Source: Aureobasidium sp. EXF-3400
Lineage: Eukaryota > Ascomycota > Dothideomycetes > Dothideales > Saccotheciaceae
Assembly (NCBI GenBank): GCA_024195585.1
Contig: SWBL01000096.1
Coordinates: forward strand, 86,000 to 149,999
Direction of reading: 5' to 3'
Length of the DNA: 64,000 bases
This document shows, piece after piece, positions 50,618 through 63,838 of this stretch; the stretch's first letter is position 1; each line of letters starts with the position of its first letter. The notes under the pieces are model-generated. The model had not been told where the DNA came from and did not search any database. It worked only from the letters and a program-made list of their open reading frames with translations. A program made the position numbers and the translations under genes.

Positions 50618-53600
50618 TCATCTCTGCGTCCTGTTAGCACCTGTTTGACTCAAAGAGCGATTATGACTTACGCGTCCTCTTCGCTGCCCACCGCCGCCGA
50701 CCTGGCCTTGCTGTTGAGGATAGTAGCCCACAGGATACTGGTATCCGCCCATGCCCACATTGGGGTTGAATCCTGGCGGAGCGAATCCATTCTGTACCAC
50801 ATGTGCACCAGGTGCGGCAATAGGCGAGGCATTGAGGCTTCCCCTTCCATAAGGATCCATCATTTGGGGTCCTCCAGGCCCAAATCCATTCATCTGAGGG
50901 TAGAATCCACCAGGACGCTGAGCCGCCGCGTGCTGTTGGGCGAGCATAGCCTGTTGATACTGCATCTGCTGAGGCGTAACTGGTGAGATGTTTGACATCG
51001 CAGGACTATGGGTATAGGCAGGGGTCATCAGGCCTGAGTTTCCATAGGGATCGAACACGTTGGAGTCTATACTGGCGGTTCTCTGGAGCGTGGGCCCCAT
51101 CATGTGCTCGAGCGGCTGTTGAGGCGCCATGCCTCCATACTGCTGACGCCCATAAACGTTCTGGTTATCGAGATGGGCCATGTGGCCGTTTGCACCAGGG
51201 CCTCTCGAAGAAGAGCGGGTCTGGCTGGCATCGCGGCTGGCAGATGCTCCTCCGTGACGGGTCGAGAGACCGACTTCGTCCATCAATCGCTTGTAACCTT
51301 GCTGAGGTTGTGCTTTGAGGCGCAGCAACACATTACGAACATTTTCCAAGACCTCTGGACGCATCTTCTCGTCCAAGAAGGGAGTAGTAAGCACCTTGAA
51401 GATAAACGTTGCGCCGCAAGCCGAATCACTGAGTACGTCTTGCAGAACAGCATCGTTGGGCGAGAAGAACAAAGCGCGAAGAACTGCTTCACGAGCATCT
51501 GCCTCGCTTCTCTGGTTGATGATCTTGAGCACTGTGAGGTACGCGACCTTGTGTGTGCACAAATGGACCAAGTGAGGGATGAGTCGGGGAGCGAGTACGG
51601 ATCGGCGGCGAGGGAAGGTGCAAGTGTCGAGGAACCAGGTCAACAGCAAAGCGCCGTTGGTGTTGGTTGCAAGCTGTACGCTGTGAAGAGCAATGGCAGA
51701 TGCCAACATTCTCTGTTGGTCTCTCGAAGCAAAATGGCTCTCAAGGCAGGCTCTCATGGCGCGAGCACCAAATCTGCCCTGGGCAACCTCCCACAGTCTT
51801 TGAAGCATGGCATCGAAAATGAAATCATTGCCGGGAGCCTGGAAACGCAAGCAGCACTGGATAACGTAGTTACCATATTGATCCAGGAACAATGCCAGTG
51901 TGTAAGGGCGCAACGCATCGACAATCATGTTGACCTGGGTAGGCGTCTTGGCCACGTCGATGATTTTTTGAGCAGCCCAAGTGCCGTTCTTGTGGACACC
52001 AATCTCGGCAAGATGGGGAGCAATCTCGCGTAGCATAGCCTCCTTTACGGGCTCTGAGCAGTATTCAAACAACTTCTGTACGACAGTGTTGCCTAAGTAG
52101 TCAGAAGCAAGTTCTGCAATCTCAGGTAGCATATCCATAGCGATGTTTTCGATTTCAGCAGGCGAGCAGCTGTTGTTGTCGATGCGCTTTCGGATCTCAC
52201 GTAAGCGAGGAGCGTCATGGACGCGGTTTGGGCTGGGCTCCGGGACAGCAGGAATCTCAGGGTGGTAGAGATCGTAGCTGATAGCTTGCTCAACGTTGGC
52301 GTTGATTCTGACCTGTTCCTCCTTGTTGGCACCTAGTTCCTGGATAATGCCGTAAATCTCGCTGCGCATGTCACGGAGGTTTGGCGTGAGCAAAGCAGCA
52401 GCTGCAGTCTCTGCATTGATGTTAATCGGCTTGAGACCAGCTGAGTCGCCAGCGTTACCAACTTGGTTGTCGCGAGCGAACGGATCAGGACTGGGAGAGT
52501 GGAAGGAGCCAGGCGCACCAGGAGTGACCGTGTTGCTTGGAACCTTTGCGTAGCCGATGCGGATAGGGCCAGCTCCAGGAAATATCTCCTTGTTGTTAAG
52601 TTGAGACTTGGCCTGAACAGCGCTCTCCAAGGTTTCAAAGTTTACAAAGCCGCAACTTTTGTGAGTGAGGACTCTGGTGGATTCGATGGGACCAAAATTG
52701 CCGAAAATAACATTCAGCGAAGAAACAGTAGTTGAAGGTGGGATGTTGCCGAGCCAGAGAGCACGTGTTGGGTTCTCGAGGAGACTGTCGTCAGAAACGT
52801 CAAGCATCGGCTTCTGGTCCAGGTGCATCTGTTGAACGGCATCGGTGAGTCCACTGTAGTCAAGACCTTCATGCTCATGGAAGTCGGACGCAGAGATGCT
52901 GTTGTCCAGGCGCGAAGGGGTAGGGATGTAGTTGCGAAGAAGCCTGGATGAAGGAGAGTCGAGCACACCTGCAGTCCTCGCACGAGGCCTACTTGCACTG
53001 GCCAGATTGGTGAAGGCTTGGACCTCGAGGTTGTGCTGGCGAACGGCCTCCTGAACAGCCAGAGCCTGTGCGGCAGTAATATCTGCTCCAGATGGGACGC
53101 CGTACATGCTTGCATATGCTTCATAGTCATCCTCCTCATCATCGGCATACTTTTCCTTTGCGTTGACCGAGTAGGATCTGAAGCGGTTCGCATTCCTGTT
53201 GTAAGCATTCAATGCGGCAAGGTCAGCGATAGTAGGACCTGGAATGCCCGATTGGCCGGCACCGATCATGTTAGAATGATGTGGTCTACCGGGCTGGGGT
53301 GTGTCGACAAGACCAAGGTAATCCAGGGTCTTGACATCGTTGTCGTTGAAAGAGTCACGCGAGGAATGTGCAGGAGACGAGGGACCATCGGAGGAACGAA
53401 TGCTTTGCAGCGTGGATGCTCTTTCACGGCCGGAAGTCCATCCATTGGAAAAGTACGGTGGTCCGAAGCCTCCAGGCGTGTTGTTGAGGAGAGCAGGGCG
53501 CTGGGGCATGGAGCCGGCTCTCAGGCGAGAGAGCAGAGACTTTTGAGAAGGGTTGATAGCAGAGGCTGTGGCTGTGCTCGACTCTGGAGGTGTACCAATG

Positions 53601-54202
53601 GTGGCCTGGAGAGGGCTGGTAGAAGGTGTCGGACGCGAGGTCTTAGGCAACAACGACGGCTGAGAAGACTGGTGACCAAGAGTACCGACAGGAGGAAATC
53701 GCGATGGCACAGTACCTGCTCGCACGCGGCGGCCGGTAGCAGGTACTGCGCTTAGATCAGTGGCGGATTGGTCGAAGTCTGGGAAGCTGTCGCTGCTTGG
53801 AGACTCGGGAATGGTCTCGCGCAGAGGAGTTGAGTGGCCGCTGCCTGAGGTCGGTGGACCCCATATCTGTGGGCTCACGCCTTCCTGAGCCTGGATTTCG
53901 CGAGCTCTGTCATATTCTTTGTTAGTCATGGCGGCTGCCGAAACGGTTGTAGAGAGACCTCACCTTTTGCTAAACAGACGACTGCCATATTCTTTCGAAG
54001 GAGAGCCAGCTCCGGACCTATTGACTAAGCCAATGGCGCCAGCAGAGGCCAAGCTGTTACCTAGCGGGTATCTCAAGCCCGAGCCCGAAGGAGGCTCGTT
54101 GGGTGAATTGGCGGTCGTGGACGAGGCGGAGCGGGATTGAAAGTTGACTTGTGGCAGGTTGTCGAGGTTGATCTTGTGCTCGGGACGCGTAGAGTGGGCC
54201 AT
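50618..54202 (-). CDS. JSN1: RRM + PUF RNA-binding protein, JSN1/PUF2 type
   Basis: Two exons, 53964..54202 and 50618..53906 (57-nt intron), give 1175 aa. The first 450 residues are Ser/Pro/Asn-rich and disordered. An RRM lies at about 458-532 (LWLGNIPPSTTVSSLNVIF, KSCGFVNFETLESAVQAK). Pumilio-type repeats span about 670-955 (SDYLGNTVVQKLFEYCS, HKNGTWAAQKIID, LDQYGNYVIQCCLRF, HKVAYLTVLKIINQRSE). This RRM-plus-PUF order is that of yeast Jsn1/Puf1 and Puf2, which bind mRNAs for membrane and mitochondrial proteins. The C-terminal 200 residues are Gln/Pro/Gly-rich with RGR. A possible 41-nt terminal intron (50631..50671) would replace the last 15 residues with six others and move the stop to about 50610. 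Confidence 0.92.
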
Positions 54203-55284
54203 GACGATGTCGACACAGCGATATGATGCAAAGGTGGGCTGGTTTGCCAGAAACCGAAGTACGATAAAGCGTCCAGTCTAGCTGGTTGTCGTGAAGGCGT
54301 AAGACTCGATGCGTTGTAGACTCGAAGGGGCTGATCGAGGTGAGCAACAATGTGCTATCGAGGGCGGCGATGAGGACAGCGTGTCAAAGCTTGCGGGCAG
54401 AGAAGCTGTGGCTTCCGAGACGAAACGGGGAGATACAGCAGCAAGTCTGAGGGAGGAAGACAGAGCGGAGACGAAGTGACGCGCGCCTCGATGAGAATAG
54501 TACGAATGCGAAGGTCTTCAGGGGAACGCGAGCCAAGAAAACGGTGACGAGCCTGGGAAAGCCACTCGGAGCGCTGGGTGAAGTCGAGTGTAGAGCGTCA
54601 GGTCGATGCTATGCAGATGCAGAAACAGGATGAAGATGCAGATGCAGTGGGCCTTGATGCAGAAGATTGCACAAAGAATATGTACTGAGAAACCAAGGAC
54701 GAGTGCAAGAAGCAGCTTGTGGAGATGTTCCAGCTTTTGTTCCAGTCCAAATGTGGGGTTCTGTCGTCAATCGAGACGTCCATCTTTAACGCTGTTGCGT
54801 GGCAGATTCACCACACTTCTTAATTTTGGCCTGGTCGGAATCTGAAAAACATGTCTACATTAGTCGGTATATAGTAAACTGGTTCATCGGTCTAATTATA
54901 AGCAGTGAGCTCGTTGGGAAGACATGGCATGTTAGAACACGAAGATGGTTGTTGACAGGGTGCGCCAATAACAGGTAGGTACTTGGCTGACAGACAGCTT
55001 TGGAAAGACGAGAGAGAGACTGTACTTGTCATAAGAATCTCGAAGGGTCAGTGGTTGATGGTCAGGACAGTTCCTCGGGGTATGTTGCGGTAAGAGATAT
55101 ATCTAGCTGTAGCTTTGACGTAGTGATGTGTTCGGAGGATCGTAACATGATATATACAGAAGCTAAGGATGGAAATAACTCAGTTACCTCCATTTCATCA
55201 TCAGACATTATAGAGCCACTCGTACAGAACTTTGCGATGGATGTTGTTGGTGGGCAGAACCGGACTCATCCAAAGACACCGAAT
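54203..55284. other. PUF gene promoter and NSE4 3' region
   Basis: About 1.1 kb between two minus-strand genes, including a GA/CT-rich leader at 54400-54700. The plus-strand frame at 55000-55386 is antisense to NSE4 exon 3 and lacks coding features. Confidence 0.4.
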
Positions 55285-56749
55285 TTAACCATTGTACCAA
55301 CCACGAGCACCGACGATTGGACCTCCACCTCCACCCGCTCCACGGTGAGGAATCAGCGGCTCTGTGATGTTGAAAGCCTGGATTAAACGCTGCCAGGTGC
55401 TGTAGTCCATGCTGAAGACAGCTTGATGTCGCATTTGGCTTTTCTCGCGCTGTTGTGCTACTGTATGTGGTGTTGATGGTACTGTGATTTGTTAGAGACT
55501 TGGTTCTCGAACATACTCATTGAGACAACTTACCAAGAGTAGGCAGTCCATCGTCGTCCATATCTAGACCGACATTGCCTTCTTTGATCAGAAAACTGAT
55601 ATAGAAAATGTTCTCTACAGTCTGGCCGAAACTGTGAGGGTTGATAGCAAAGTCAAACAGACTTGGCCCACCAGTGCGAGCAATACGATGCCGTTTCATC
55701 TCTGCTAATACTTCATCATCGTCGACATCGCCTAGCGCCTCTACAGCTTCGCTGGCAACTCTGCAATGGACATCGAGGATATCTTTGATGTTGGAACATA
55801 GTGTCGTCAGGGCGTTGTTTTCGCTCGTTTGAAGATCACGTTCGGTCAAGGCTTCTGGACGGACTTCCCGGACAGTAGAATCTCTGCGCTGGCGAGCACG
55901 GCGTTGAGTCTGCGCACGAAGCTTCTTTTGGACCGAGAGTGGACCAAGCAAGAAACTCGGAGCGGGCGGGCGAAGGTTAAAAGGGAAACAGGCATGTGTT
56001 CCAAGGTGAGCCCAATCAAGAACATCGTTGGCATCTTGATCTTCGTCGTCATCATCGTCGTCGTCACGACGGCTCTGACGCTGTCTGCGACGCTGTGTTG
56101 AGGTTGCAGAGGCGTTGCCATGGTCGTTCTTCATGAACATGATACATTTGGAGACAAATTCGTCAATGTCGACGCCAGTAGAGTTGTCGCCGAGGGTGAG
56201 CTGAGCGGAGGATTTGTAAAGAACATCGGAGATACCGATGAACAAACGAGAGTCGACGGTAGCATCGGAAGTTTGCTTGACACCACTGAAGACTTCATTT
56301 GCTCGGTCAATGACGGACTCGAGCTGACTGCCATCTTTGAGATAAAGATCCCTGTTTTCTGGGACGTGTTAGACTGGATGTCATTGGGGGTGGGAGATTC
56401 AGGGACAAGCACCATTGAACTCGCGCTCTAGAGCACGGGACTTCTTCTTTATCTCCTGGCGCTCATGCTGGTCTTGTGTAGGGTCGTAGAAACGAGATTC
56501 GTCGTCGTCTTGGTCATCAAGAGCGGAAGCGACAGGACGAGCTTGGGTTCTTCTCCTCTTTGCAGAGTGAGCATCGGATGTCGTTGACTGCATGCGACCT
56601 TTTCCTTTGTCGCGAGAAACTGAAGCCGAGTGGTTTTCCTTATCGGATGAGGGATCTGGCGAAGACGGCGCAACTGAAGAGGGAGCAGCAGTCGGGAAGT
56701 TGGATGAACGGGCGGGGGTCTCGGAAGGGCGTTGGTTCACACGAGCCAT
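55285..56749 (-). CDS. NSE4: SMC5-SMC6 complex kleisin NSE4
   Basis: Three exons, 56413..56749, 55534..56358 and 55285..55481 (introns 54 and 52 nt), give 452 aa. After a disordered basic N-terminus, the Nse4 N-domain starts at RFYDPTQDQHERQEIKKKSR and runs through ENRDLYLKDGSQLESVIDRA, the winged-helix that contacts the Smc6 neck. An acidic run of eight residues (DDDDDDDE) follows, then LDWAHLGTHACFPFNLRPPA and the C-terminal winged helix SLFDFAINPHSFGQTVENIF with VFSMDYSTWQRLIQAFNITE and PLIPHR near the stop. Nse4 bridges the Smc5/Smc6 heads with Nse1 and Nse3 for DNA repair. It is divergent from ferrochelatase. Confidence 0.94.
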
Positions 56750-57062
56750 GGCTCAGCGAGAGTTGCGACAGTGAACAAACGAGTTGCGAGTTGCGACGAA
56801 CACACGGCAGATACAATAATTCGACCAGCTGAGCGCGCGCGCGCGTGTCTCAGGAAGCTGCGAACAATTAGAGTGTACGCGATGCGGCGCGATCAGCTCG
56901 CGTTCACCAATCAACGGAGAGCGGGTAAGCATCACTATACAAGCCTTGGCGCATCGATCGTCATCGCCGAATGCTCTCCTGCTGCGATCGGGCCCAGACA
57001 TTATTGTTGCTATATTGCCTGCCCTCTCCCTTTCCTTTCTCCCACCACACACACGCACAAAT
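56750..57062. promoter_or_regulatory. Divergent promoter NSE4 / HEM15
   Basis: A 313-bp region between divergent starts. A perfect alternating GC/GT run of 16 bases (56833-56848) sits in its middle and a CCAAT box is at 56907-56911, about 155 bp before the HEM15 ATG. Confidence 0.6.
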
Positions 57063-58375
<1,313 letters not shown>

Positions 58376-58724
58376 CTGCACACCTGTCACGACCCACACT
58401 TTGTAATACTAGGAAAATCATGATATACCATTCTGTAAATATTTTGTGTTATTCTTGCATCCTCTTGTCTTACATATTCCTGACTTCGTAGCAAAATAAT
58501 GTTCCTCGTGTGTATCGAAGCCTGTCACATCCCAACACGATGCAGAGCAACACGTGAGCTATAGGAATGATTAATAGTAACATGGACATAACACATCTGC
58601 AAATACATGCACACTGGTGAAGATAAAAGGTCAGACGAAAGGAGAACGTTAGAAAAATTGGTCACTACTAAATTATCTACATTGGTTCATTACTTTGAAA
58701 CTGTTATTCTCTCGGTGATGACGA
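58376..58724. other. Convergent 3' intergenic region
   Basis: AT-rich 349-bp spacer between HEM15 and the MFS carrier. No feature seen. Confidence 0.45.
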
Positions 58725-60455
58725 TCATGAATCTTCCTCTGCTGAGGCCTTCTCGAGGTAAACATGTGGTCGGATGAAGAAACTGAGAACAAATGCCAGA
58801 CCGAAGGTGACGGTGAGGCAGACGAACACGGTCTGCGTAAACTTTCCGACGGTCACCGAGTATATGGCGTTGAAAATGGTGGGGGCAATGACTCGGGCCA
58901 ATGCATGCAAGAGCCCGGACGCACCCAGCAGTTGACCGGTCTTCTCATGCGGTACATGCTTGGTCAATGCCGACTGAAGCGTGGGCGAGCCAATTCCTCC
59001 GATGCTTGCTATGCTGCCGGAGAGAATCATCAGCGGACCGGTACGAGCAAGGGTGTAGCCAAGATATCCCAGTGTGTCGAAGAAGACTGCGACGCGGACG
59101 ACAACAAGGTCGAAATTGTCACTGCCCGAGCTACGCTGCTTGGTCTCGCTTGCCTTGCCACGAACATACCGGGTGACGAGCGGCAAGACGACGATGAGAC
59201 ACAAGACTCGGCAAGTGTTTACAATAGACAGGAAGATTCCAGACTCGAATGACTCCCAGTTGAACTGGTAGCGGGCGTAAATGACAATGATGGTCATGCT
59301 TCCCATTGCGACGCCAAACAAAATGGTGTCAACGGCAGCCAGGAGTACAAGGTTGCGCCTGAGCGCGGGTGAGGAACCCTCGCCAGTAGGCCACAGAATC
59401 TTGAGCGGCTCCAGGATGTTGACAGCTCGGACTCGATCGATCCAGTCGGAAGAGCCCCTCTGCGCCTTGTCCTCCTGGAACTTCTCCTGGGCAGCTTGCT
59501 GGCGACGCTGGGAAAGAGACTCTGGTACGCAAAAGGCCATGAAGAGAACAAAAGCAGCATGTACGGCAAGCGAAGCATAGAATATGGACAGAATTTTCCC
59601 TGTAGCCTTGACGATAAGTCCTCCCAAGATGGGACCCAGAGCGATGCCGGTGAAGAGACAGCCATGGAGATAGCCGAAGGAAATATTGCGGCGTGCTGGA
59701 GGAGTGCAATCAGTAGCATAGGCATTTGCGATGGCCATGGCAGCGATGAAGGAGCCAGAAAGACCATCAAGAGCGTATCCAACGAGAATCCAGTTTACAG
59801 GGAATGTATCAGGCTTGGTGGCAGCCACAATGATCAAGGCATCTCCTGCAAGAATGCCCATACTTGTCAAGGCGAGGATCTTTGTGCGACCAAAGCGGTC
59901 TGAGAGGGCGCCCAACTTGGGACTGGTGATGGCTGACAGAAGTCCAGCTATCAGGTTGCCATACAGAGTGAACTGGGCGACCCTAGCCTGAACTTCTGGA
60001 GATCTGCACTGAGGGTTCTCGCCGTCAAACAAGATGGGCAGGAAAGATTGACCAGGATTCTTGGTCTGCTGCTCGGACATGTATTCGCGACAGACAAGGT
60101 TGAGAATAAGATTGATCCTCGGAGATATGATGGCACCAAATGCCAGGGTCATGACGAAAAAGGGGGCCAGGACGAAGTAGATCGAGGGCCTGCGGTACCA
60201 TGGGAGATGGTCAAAGTCCTCGACACCAGCCCACTCGTGGCCGGAACCAGCATCGCTGGCTCTTCTTCGACGTGAATCGAGTGGCAGCAATGGGTCCTGC
60301 TCATCGGTAACCAAGTGTGCATCTATGCCTCCTCTTGCGATAGTTGTGTTCTCTTCGCCTGAGCGGGCGCTTGCTGGCCGTGACCTGGACGTGTTGGCAC
60401 TCTTGGATCTAATTTCGGCTTCGCCAATGAAGGCTGCATCTGTGTCGTTATCCAT
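58725..60455 (-). CDS. Major facilitator superfamily transporter
   Basis: Intron-free, 576 aa. The N-terminal 85 residues are polar with Arg/Ser clusters. The core begins at WYRRPSIYFVLAPFFVMTL and shows about 12 membrane spans. The loop between spans 2 and 3 has motif A (GALSDRFGRTKILALTSMG), and GPILGGLIV follows in span 5. The luminal or extracellular loop after span 1 is unusually long (about 45 residues, with Cys in LVCREYMSEQ and NPQCRSP). The layout resembles tetracycline-resistance-like MFS_1 proteins such as fungal and animal HIAT1/MFSD14 relatives. Substrate and membrane location are unknown. Unlike the other MFS gene in this window it has no introns. Confidence 0.86.
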   Translation of the reverse strand: MDNDTDAAFIGEAEIRSKSANTSRSRPASARSGEENTTIARGGIDAHLVTDEQDPLLPLDSRRRRASDAGSGHEWAGVEDFDHLPWYRRPSIYFVLAPFFVMTLAFGAIISPRINLILNLVCREYMSEQQTKNPGQSFLPILFDGENPQCRSPEVQARVAQFTLYGNLIAGLLSAITSPKLGALSDRFGRTKILALTSMGILAGDALIIVAATKPDTFPVNWILVGYALDGLSGSFIAAMAIANAYATDCTPPARRNISFGYLHGCLFTGIALGPILGGLIVKATGKILSIFYASLAVHAAFVLFMAFCVPESLSQRRQQAAQEKFQEDKAQRGSSDWIDRVRAVNILEPLKILWPTGEGSSPALRRNLVLLAAVDTILFGVAMGSMTIIVIYARYQFNWESFESGIFLSIVNTCRVLCLIVVLPLVTRYVRGKASETKQRSSGSDNFDLVVVRVAVFFDTLGYLGYTLARTGPLMILSGSIASIGGIGSPTLQSALTKHVPHEKTGQLLGASGLLHALARVIAPTIFNAIYSVTVGKFTQTVFVCLTVTFGLAFVLSFFIRPHVYLEKASAEEDS

Positions 60456-61243
60456 GCTATCACCCTCAAGTGGTCAAGGTATACCAGATTTGGCGACGAG
60501 TCGTTGGGGACTGGAAGGGCTTGGAGAGTCGCAGCAAAGACTCAAGACACAGATGAGGACCGAAGGATGTCAAGGATGGCAGGATTGGTCATTCATCAGG
60601 GAATATCTTTGAGTGCGGCAGCTGGCCAACACCTTGATCCCTAGCTTTAATGCGCCTCCAAGCCAGATAACGACGCGGGCCATCAACTCCCCGAAAGTCT
60701 ACACGTAATGATCCGCACATGTCTCGACAATACGCGAGCCTCGCTTCCGCTGCGCATCGCACTCAATCATCCAATATCACGTCTCTCCATTGGGCCCAGT
60801 CCCTAGAAATATATGTATTTAGTACAATGGAATAATGTGACAGTCTTTAGTCCATCGGGAGGAGCTGATTCAAGATTCATCTTGCTTCTGGGGCTCTGCA
60901 TCTCCGATCTGATCTGTGGCGCACATTCACATGCACGATGACGCTGTTGATATCGGCCTATGTAAGGACCCGAACCCCGACCAGATTGCAGGTGTAGCGA
61001 CCCTGGTCTATATAATATTATGTTTGAACTTCAATGAAACCCTCGACGAGTGATGAAGAGCTTGACTATATGCTTGTACCATATGGTCTTCTGTCTATAT
61101 ATTCCTGTACGGCCCAGGTTCGCTTTAGGAACTATCAACTGACAGGAACACTGGCTGCATGAGATGCTCAATCAAATATTCGAAGATTATTTACAATAAT
61201 ATAGTCATACTTTATCTACCATCCATGGGTTTTTACCGAAACA
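60456..61243. other. MFS promoter and TAH18 3' region
   Basis: About 790 bp between two minus-strand genes, AT-rich toward 61200. No feature supported. Confidence 0.4.
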
Positions 61244-63310
61244 CTACCATGTCTCCTGTTTATAGCGGCCGTCTTTCTCCATCTGATCGAGATACTCGTT
61301 GGCCTTTTCGAGTTCCATCTGACCATGTTCTTGGAGCACATCTGACAGTGCCTCACGAACTCCTTTGGGCATATTTCCAGAGGATCCACAAACATACACC
61401 TTGCCTCCGTCTCGCTCGAGAATCTGGTAGACAAGACTTGCTTGTTGACGAATCAAGTCTTGAACGTAAGTCTTCGGCTTGTCTTTGTCGCGCGAGAATC
61501 CAGGGAACACAGTGAGGCCTTGAACTGTGTCCTGCCACTCGTCTTGGAAGAAATAATCGGCTTTCTCGTTGCGGCATCCGAAAAATAATACGCTGGATTG
61601 TCTCGAATTCTTCTCCTTTGCCCACTCCATGCGCTCATAAGCCATTGATCGCATCGGCGCAACACCTGTGCCTGGGCCAATCATAAGCACAGGTGCGTCG
61701 ACTTCGTCTGAGCTCACATTCAGATAGCCCGGCTGGATCGTGAGGCTGAGTTGCCGTCCAGCCTGCAATGTTGCGATATATCGAGTGCACACCCCGTAGC
61801 GCTTCCGTAGTTTGATGATGGGGTTAGGAGGGTTTGCAATCGCTACAAGTAGTTGAACTCTAGTATCACCGTCTTCGAAGCGTTTCAAGCTACCTCCGCT
61901 TGCAATGCTGAACTGACGGCCTCGCATGACTGGAATTATGTTCAAAGCATATTCCCACGGGATCTTGACGCTCGGGAATTCAGGCATGATCTCCAGAATG
62001 GTTCGTTTTGGGCGCGTAGTGTAGTCCCAAAGCTCATCAATCAGCTCCGGATTAGCCAACTCCAGGATGCGTTCTTTCTGGTAACCCTCGTCTTCATTGC
62101 CATCTTTAGTAAAGTGAGCTAACGAAGCAAAAAATGTCCTCCGAGGTATGGACAGTATGTCCAAGTAATTTGTTAACAGCTCGCGCAAAGTAAGAGCTGT
62201 TTTCGACGAGTCGAGGTATCTAAGAGGTGAAGGAGGATAGGTAGCTAGATTCGAGGTCTCCACTGTGGGAACCAGCTCCAGAGACGTGTCGGCCATAGAC
62301 TGCCAGCCCATACATTCAATAAATTGGTCCACATCCTTGGGGAAGTTCTTAGGGTATACGACAGCAACAGCGCCAGGTCCATAATCGATGTTGGGAGGCA
62401 TGCGGAAATCCAAGAGCCGTACATCTTGACTGTGGTCAGAGGGGGTCAAACGTGTGTTCGCTATCAGATCTGCAGTAACGCTGTCTCGTATAGGCAGAAG
62501 GTCACTCGCTGGTGGGGTCTCCAGAGTAAGAGCTTCAGAGGAGGTTCCAGTTTCCGACTGAGTGGTGCCGCTTCCATTAGTCGCTGTGGAAGAAACTTTC
62601 AGACACCATTTCGGCTTCAGGAAAACGTCCTCGGCGATGATATCCTGTCCTTCGGGCAAGGGGAAGTGCTGTAAGAGTCCTTGCTTCAGATCCACGATCC
62701 ATCCACGAAAATCGCCGTTATGACCTTCTGGGTGTTGCTCGTTGCCTTCTCCACGCGCAGAGAACAGCTGTGCACCCAACTGTAGCATGCGATTGTGTAG
62801 CATACGATGGGCAACATTGTATTGCGGATACGAGCTGTCACCGAGACCAAAGGTAGTGAAGTTGACGCGCCTCAGAACGCCCGGTCGAAGTTGACTGCTC
62901 AACAAGACTTTCCAGAACGAACGGGCATTCTGTGGGAACTCTCCCTGTCCAGTGGTAGATATAGCTATTATGACTATAGTATGCTTGAGTAGATCACGCT
63001 GTCAAAGGTCAGAGAATGCACAGCTAGGAACGGCAGTATGGCACGCACGAGTTCTATCGAGTCAAGATCTATGACAGTAGTATCGAAACGCAAACGCTCA
63101 GTCAAGCGAGCTATCTCTTGAGCGACATCTTGAGCATTGCCTGTCTCGGAACCATACAAGATCAAAGCAGAGCGTGGCCTGGCAGCAGTTTGTCTGAACT
63201 AGTCAGAGCAGTCCTCGTGGAAGATGCGTCTTTGACAATCACCTTCTTGCGGGAGATTGTCCAGCCGATGTAGCATTGTGCCCAGAGACACCATTTTGAA
63301 GGAGTGTCAT
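61244..63310 (-). CDS. TAH18: NADPH-dependent diflavin oxidoreductase TAH18/NDOR1
   Basis: Three exons, 63243..63310, 63049..63193 and 61244..62998 (introns 49 and 50 nt), give 655 aa. The joined N-terminus ends in RQTAARPRSALILYGSETGN, the start of the FMN flavodoxin domain; ISTTGQGEFPQNARSFWKVL and TTFGLGDSSYPQYNVA complete the FMN loops. The FAD domain has GRQFSIASGGS (usual RxxSIAS). The NADPH domain has MIGPGTGVAPMRSMAYERM, FFGCRNEKADYFFQDEW and KVYVCGSSGNMPKGVREAL. Tah18 passes electrons from NADPH to the Fe-S protein Dre2 in cytosolic Fe-S cluster assembly. The ATG at 63308-63310 is the one that keeps phase across the first intron; a 22-residue polar leader precedes the flavodoxin fold. 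Confidence 0.93.
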
Positions 63311-63838
63311 GCAGAGAAGGCAGTTGTCGCGTGACAGATTAAGCTGCGGCAAAGAAACGGAACCAGTCGCGAGAGAAGTGAGAGTCGAAAGCGAAGTATA
63401 GGCACAAGTCGTCTCTATCGTGAGGTCAAGTGAAGCAGTCAACTCACATCACAGTCAGTTTCACGACTCAGAGTGATGGCTCAACTCTTGAGGCGACTTC
63501 GGACTTCCAGGGCCTTCCTTTCCCCAGCTTCAGCCAGGCCAGGAAGCTACGCCAGCCAAGGAAGGGGACGTGGACCCTGCTGAACCGAAATTCCACCGTG
63601 CCTGCCGAAGTTAACCTTAGCCAGGTTACAAGACAACAACACCTTCCATTAACACCTACCTCCAAGCAAAGTGACAAACTTCTCACCCTCTCCTCATCCC
63701 CAACACCACGAATCGGGCACCTAGCTACCCAGAACTCTCCCTCGTCAAGCCAGTTTCCACCACAACAGGCGGTCTCGACAATCCATCCAACCTCCCCAGA
63801 CCTCACAGCTCCAGCGTCATCTACCTATCAACGTCATA
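63311..63838. promoter_or_regulatory. Divergent promoter TAH18 / RRM-protein gene
   Basis: A 528-bp region between divergent starts. The part next to the RRM-protein gene is pyrimidine- and CA-rich on the plus strand (63690-63830). No TATA box or operator is assigned. Confidence 0.5.

Noticed and set aside
55000..55386. Plus-strand frame of 128 codons at the NSE4 3' end
   Set aside because: Antisense to NSE4 exon 3 and its 3' region; low-complexity and without family features.
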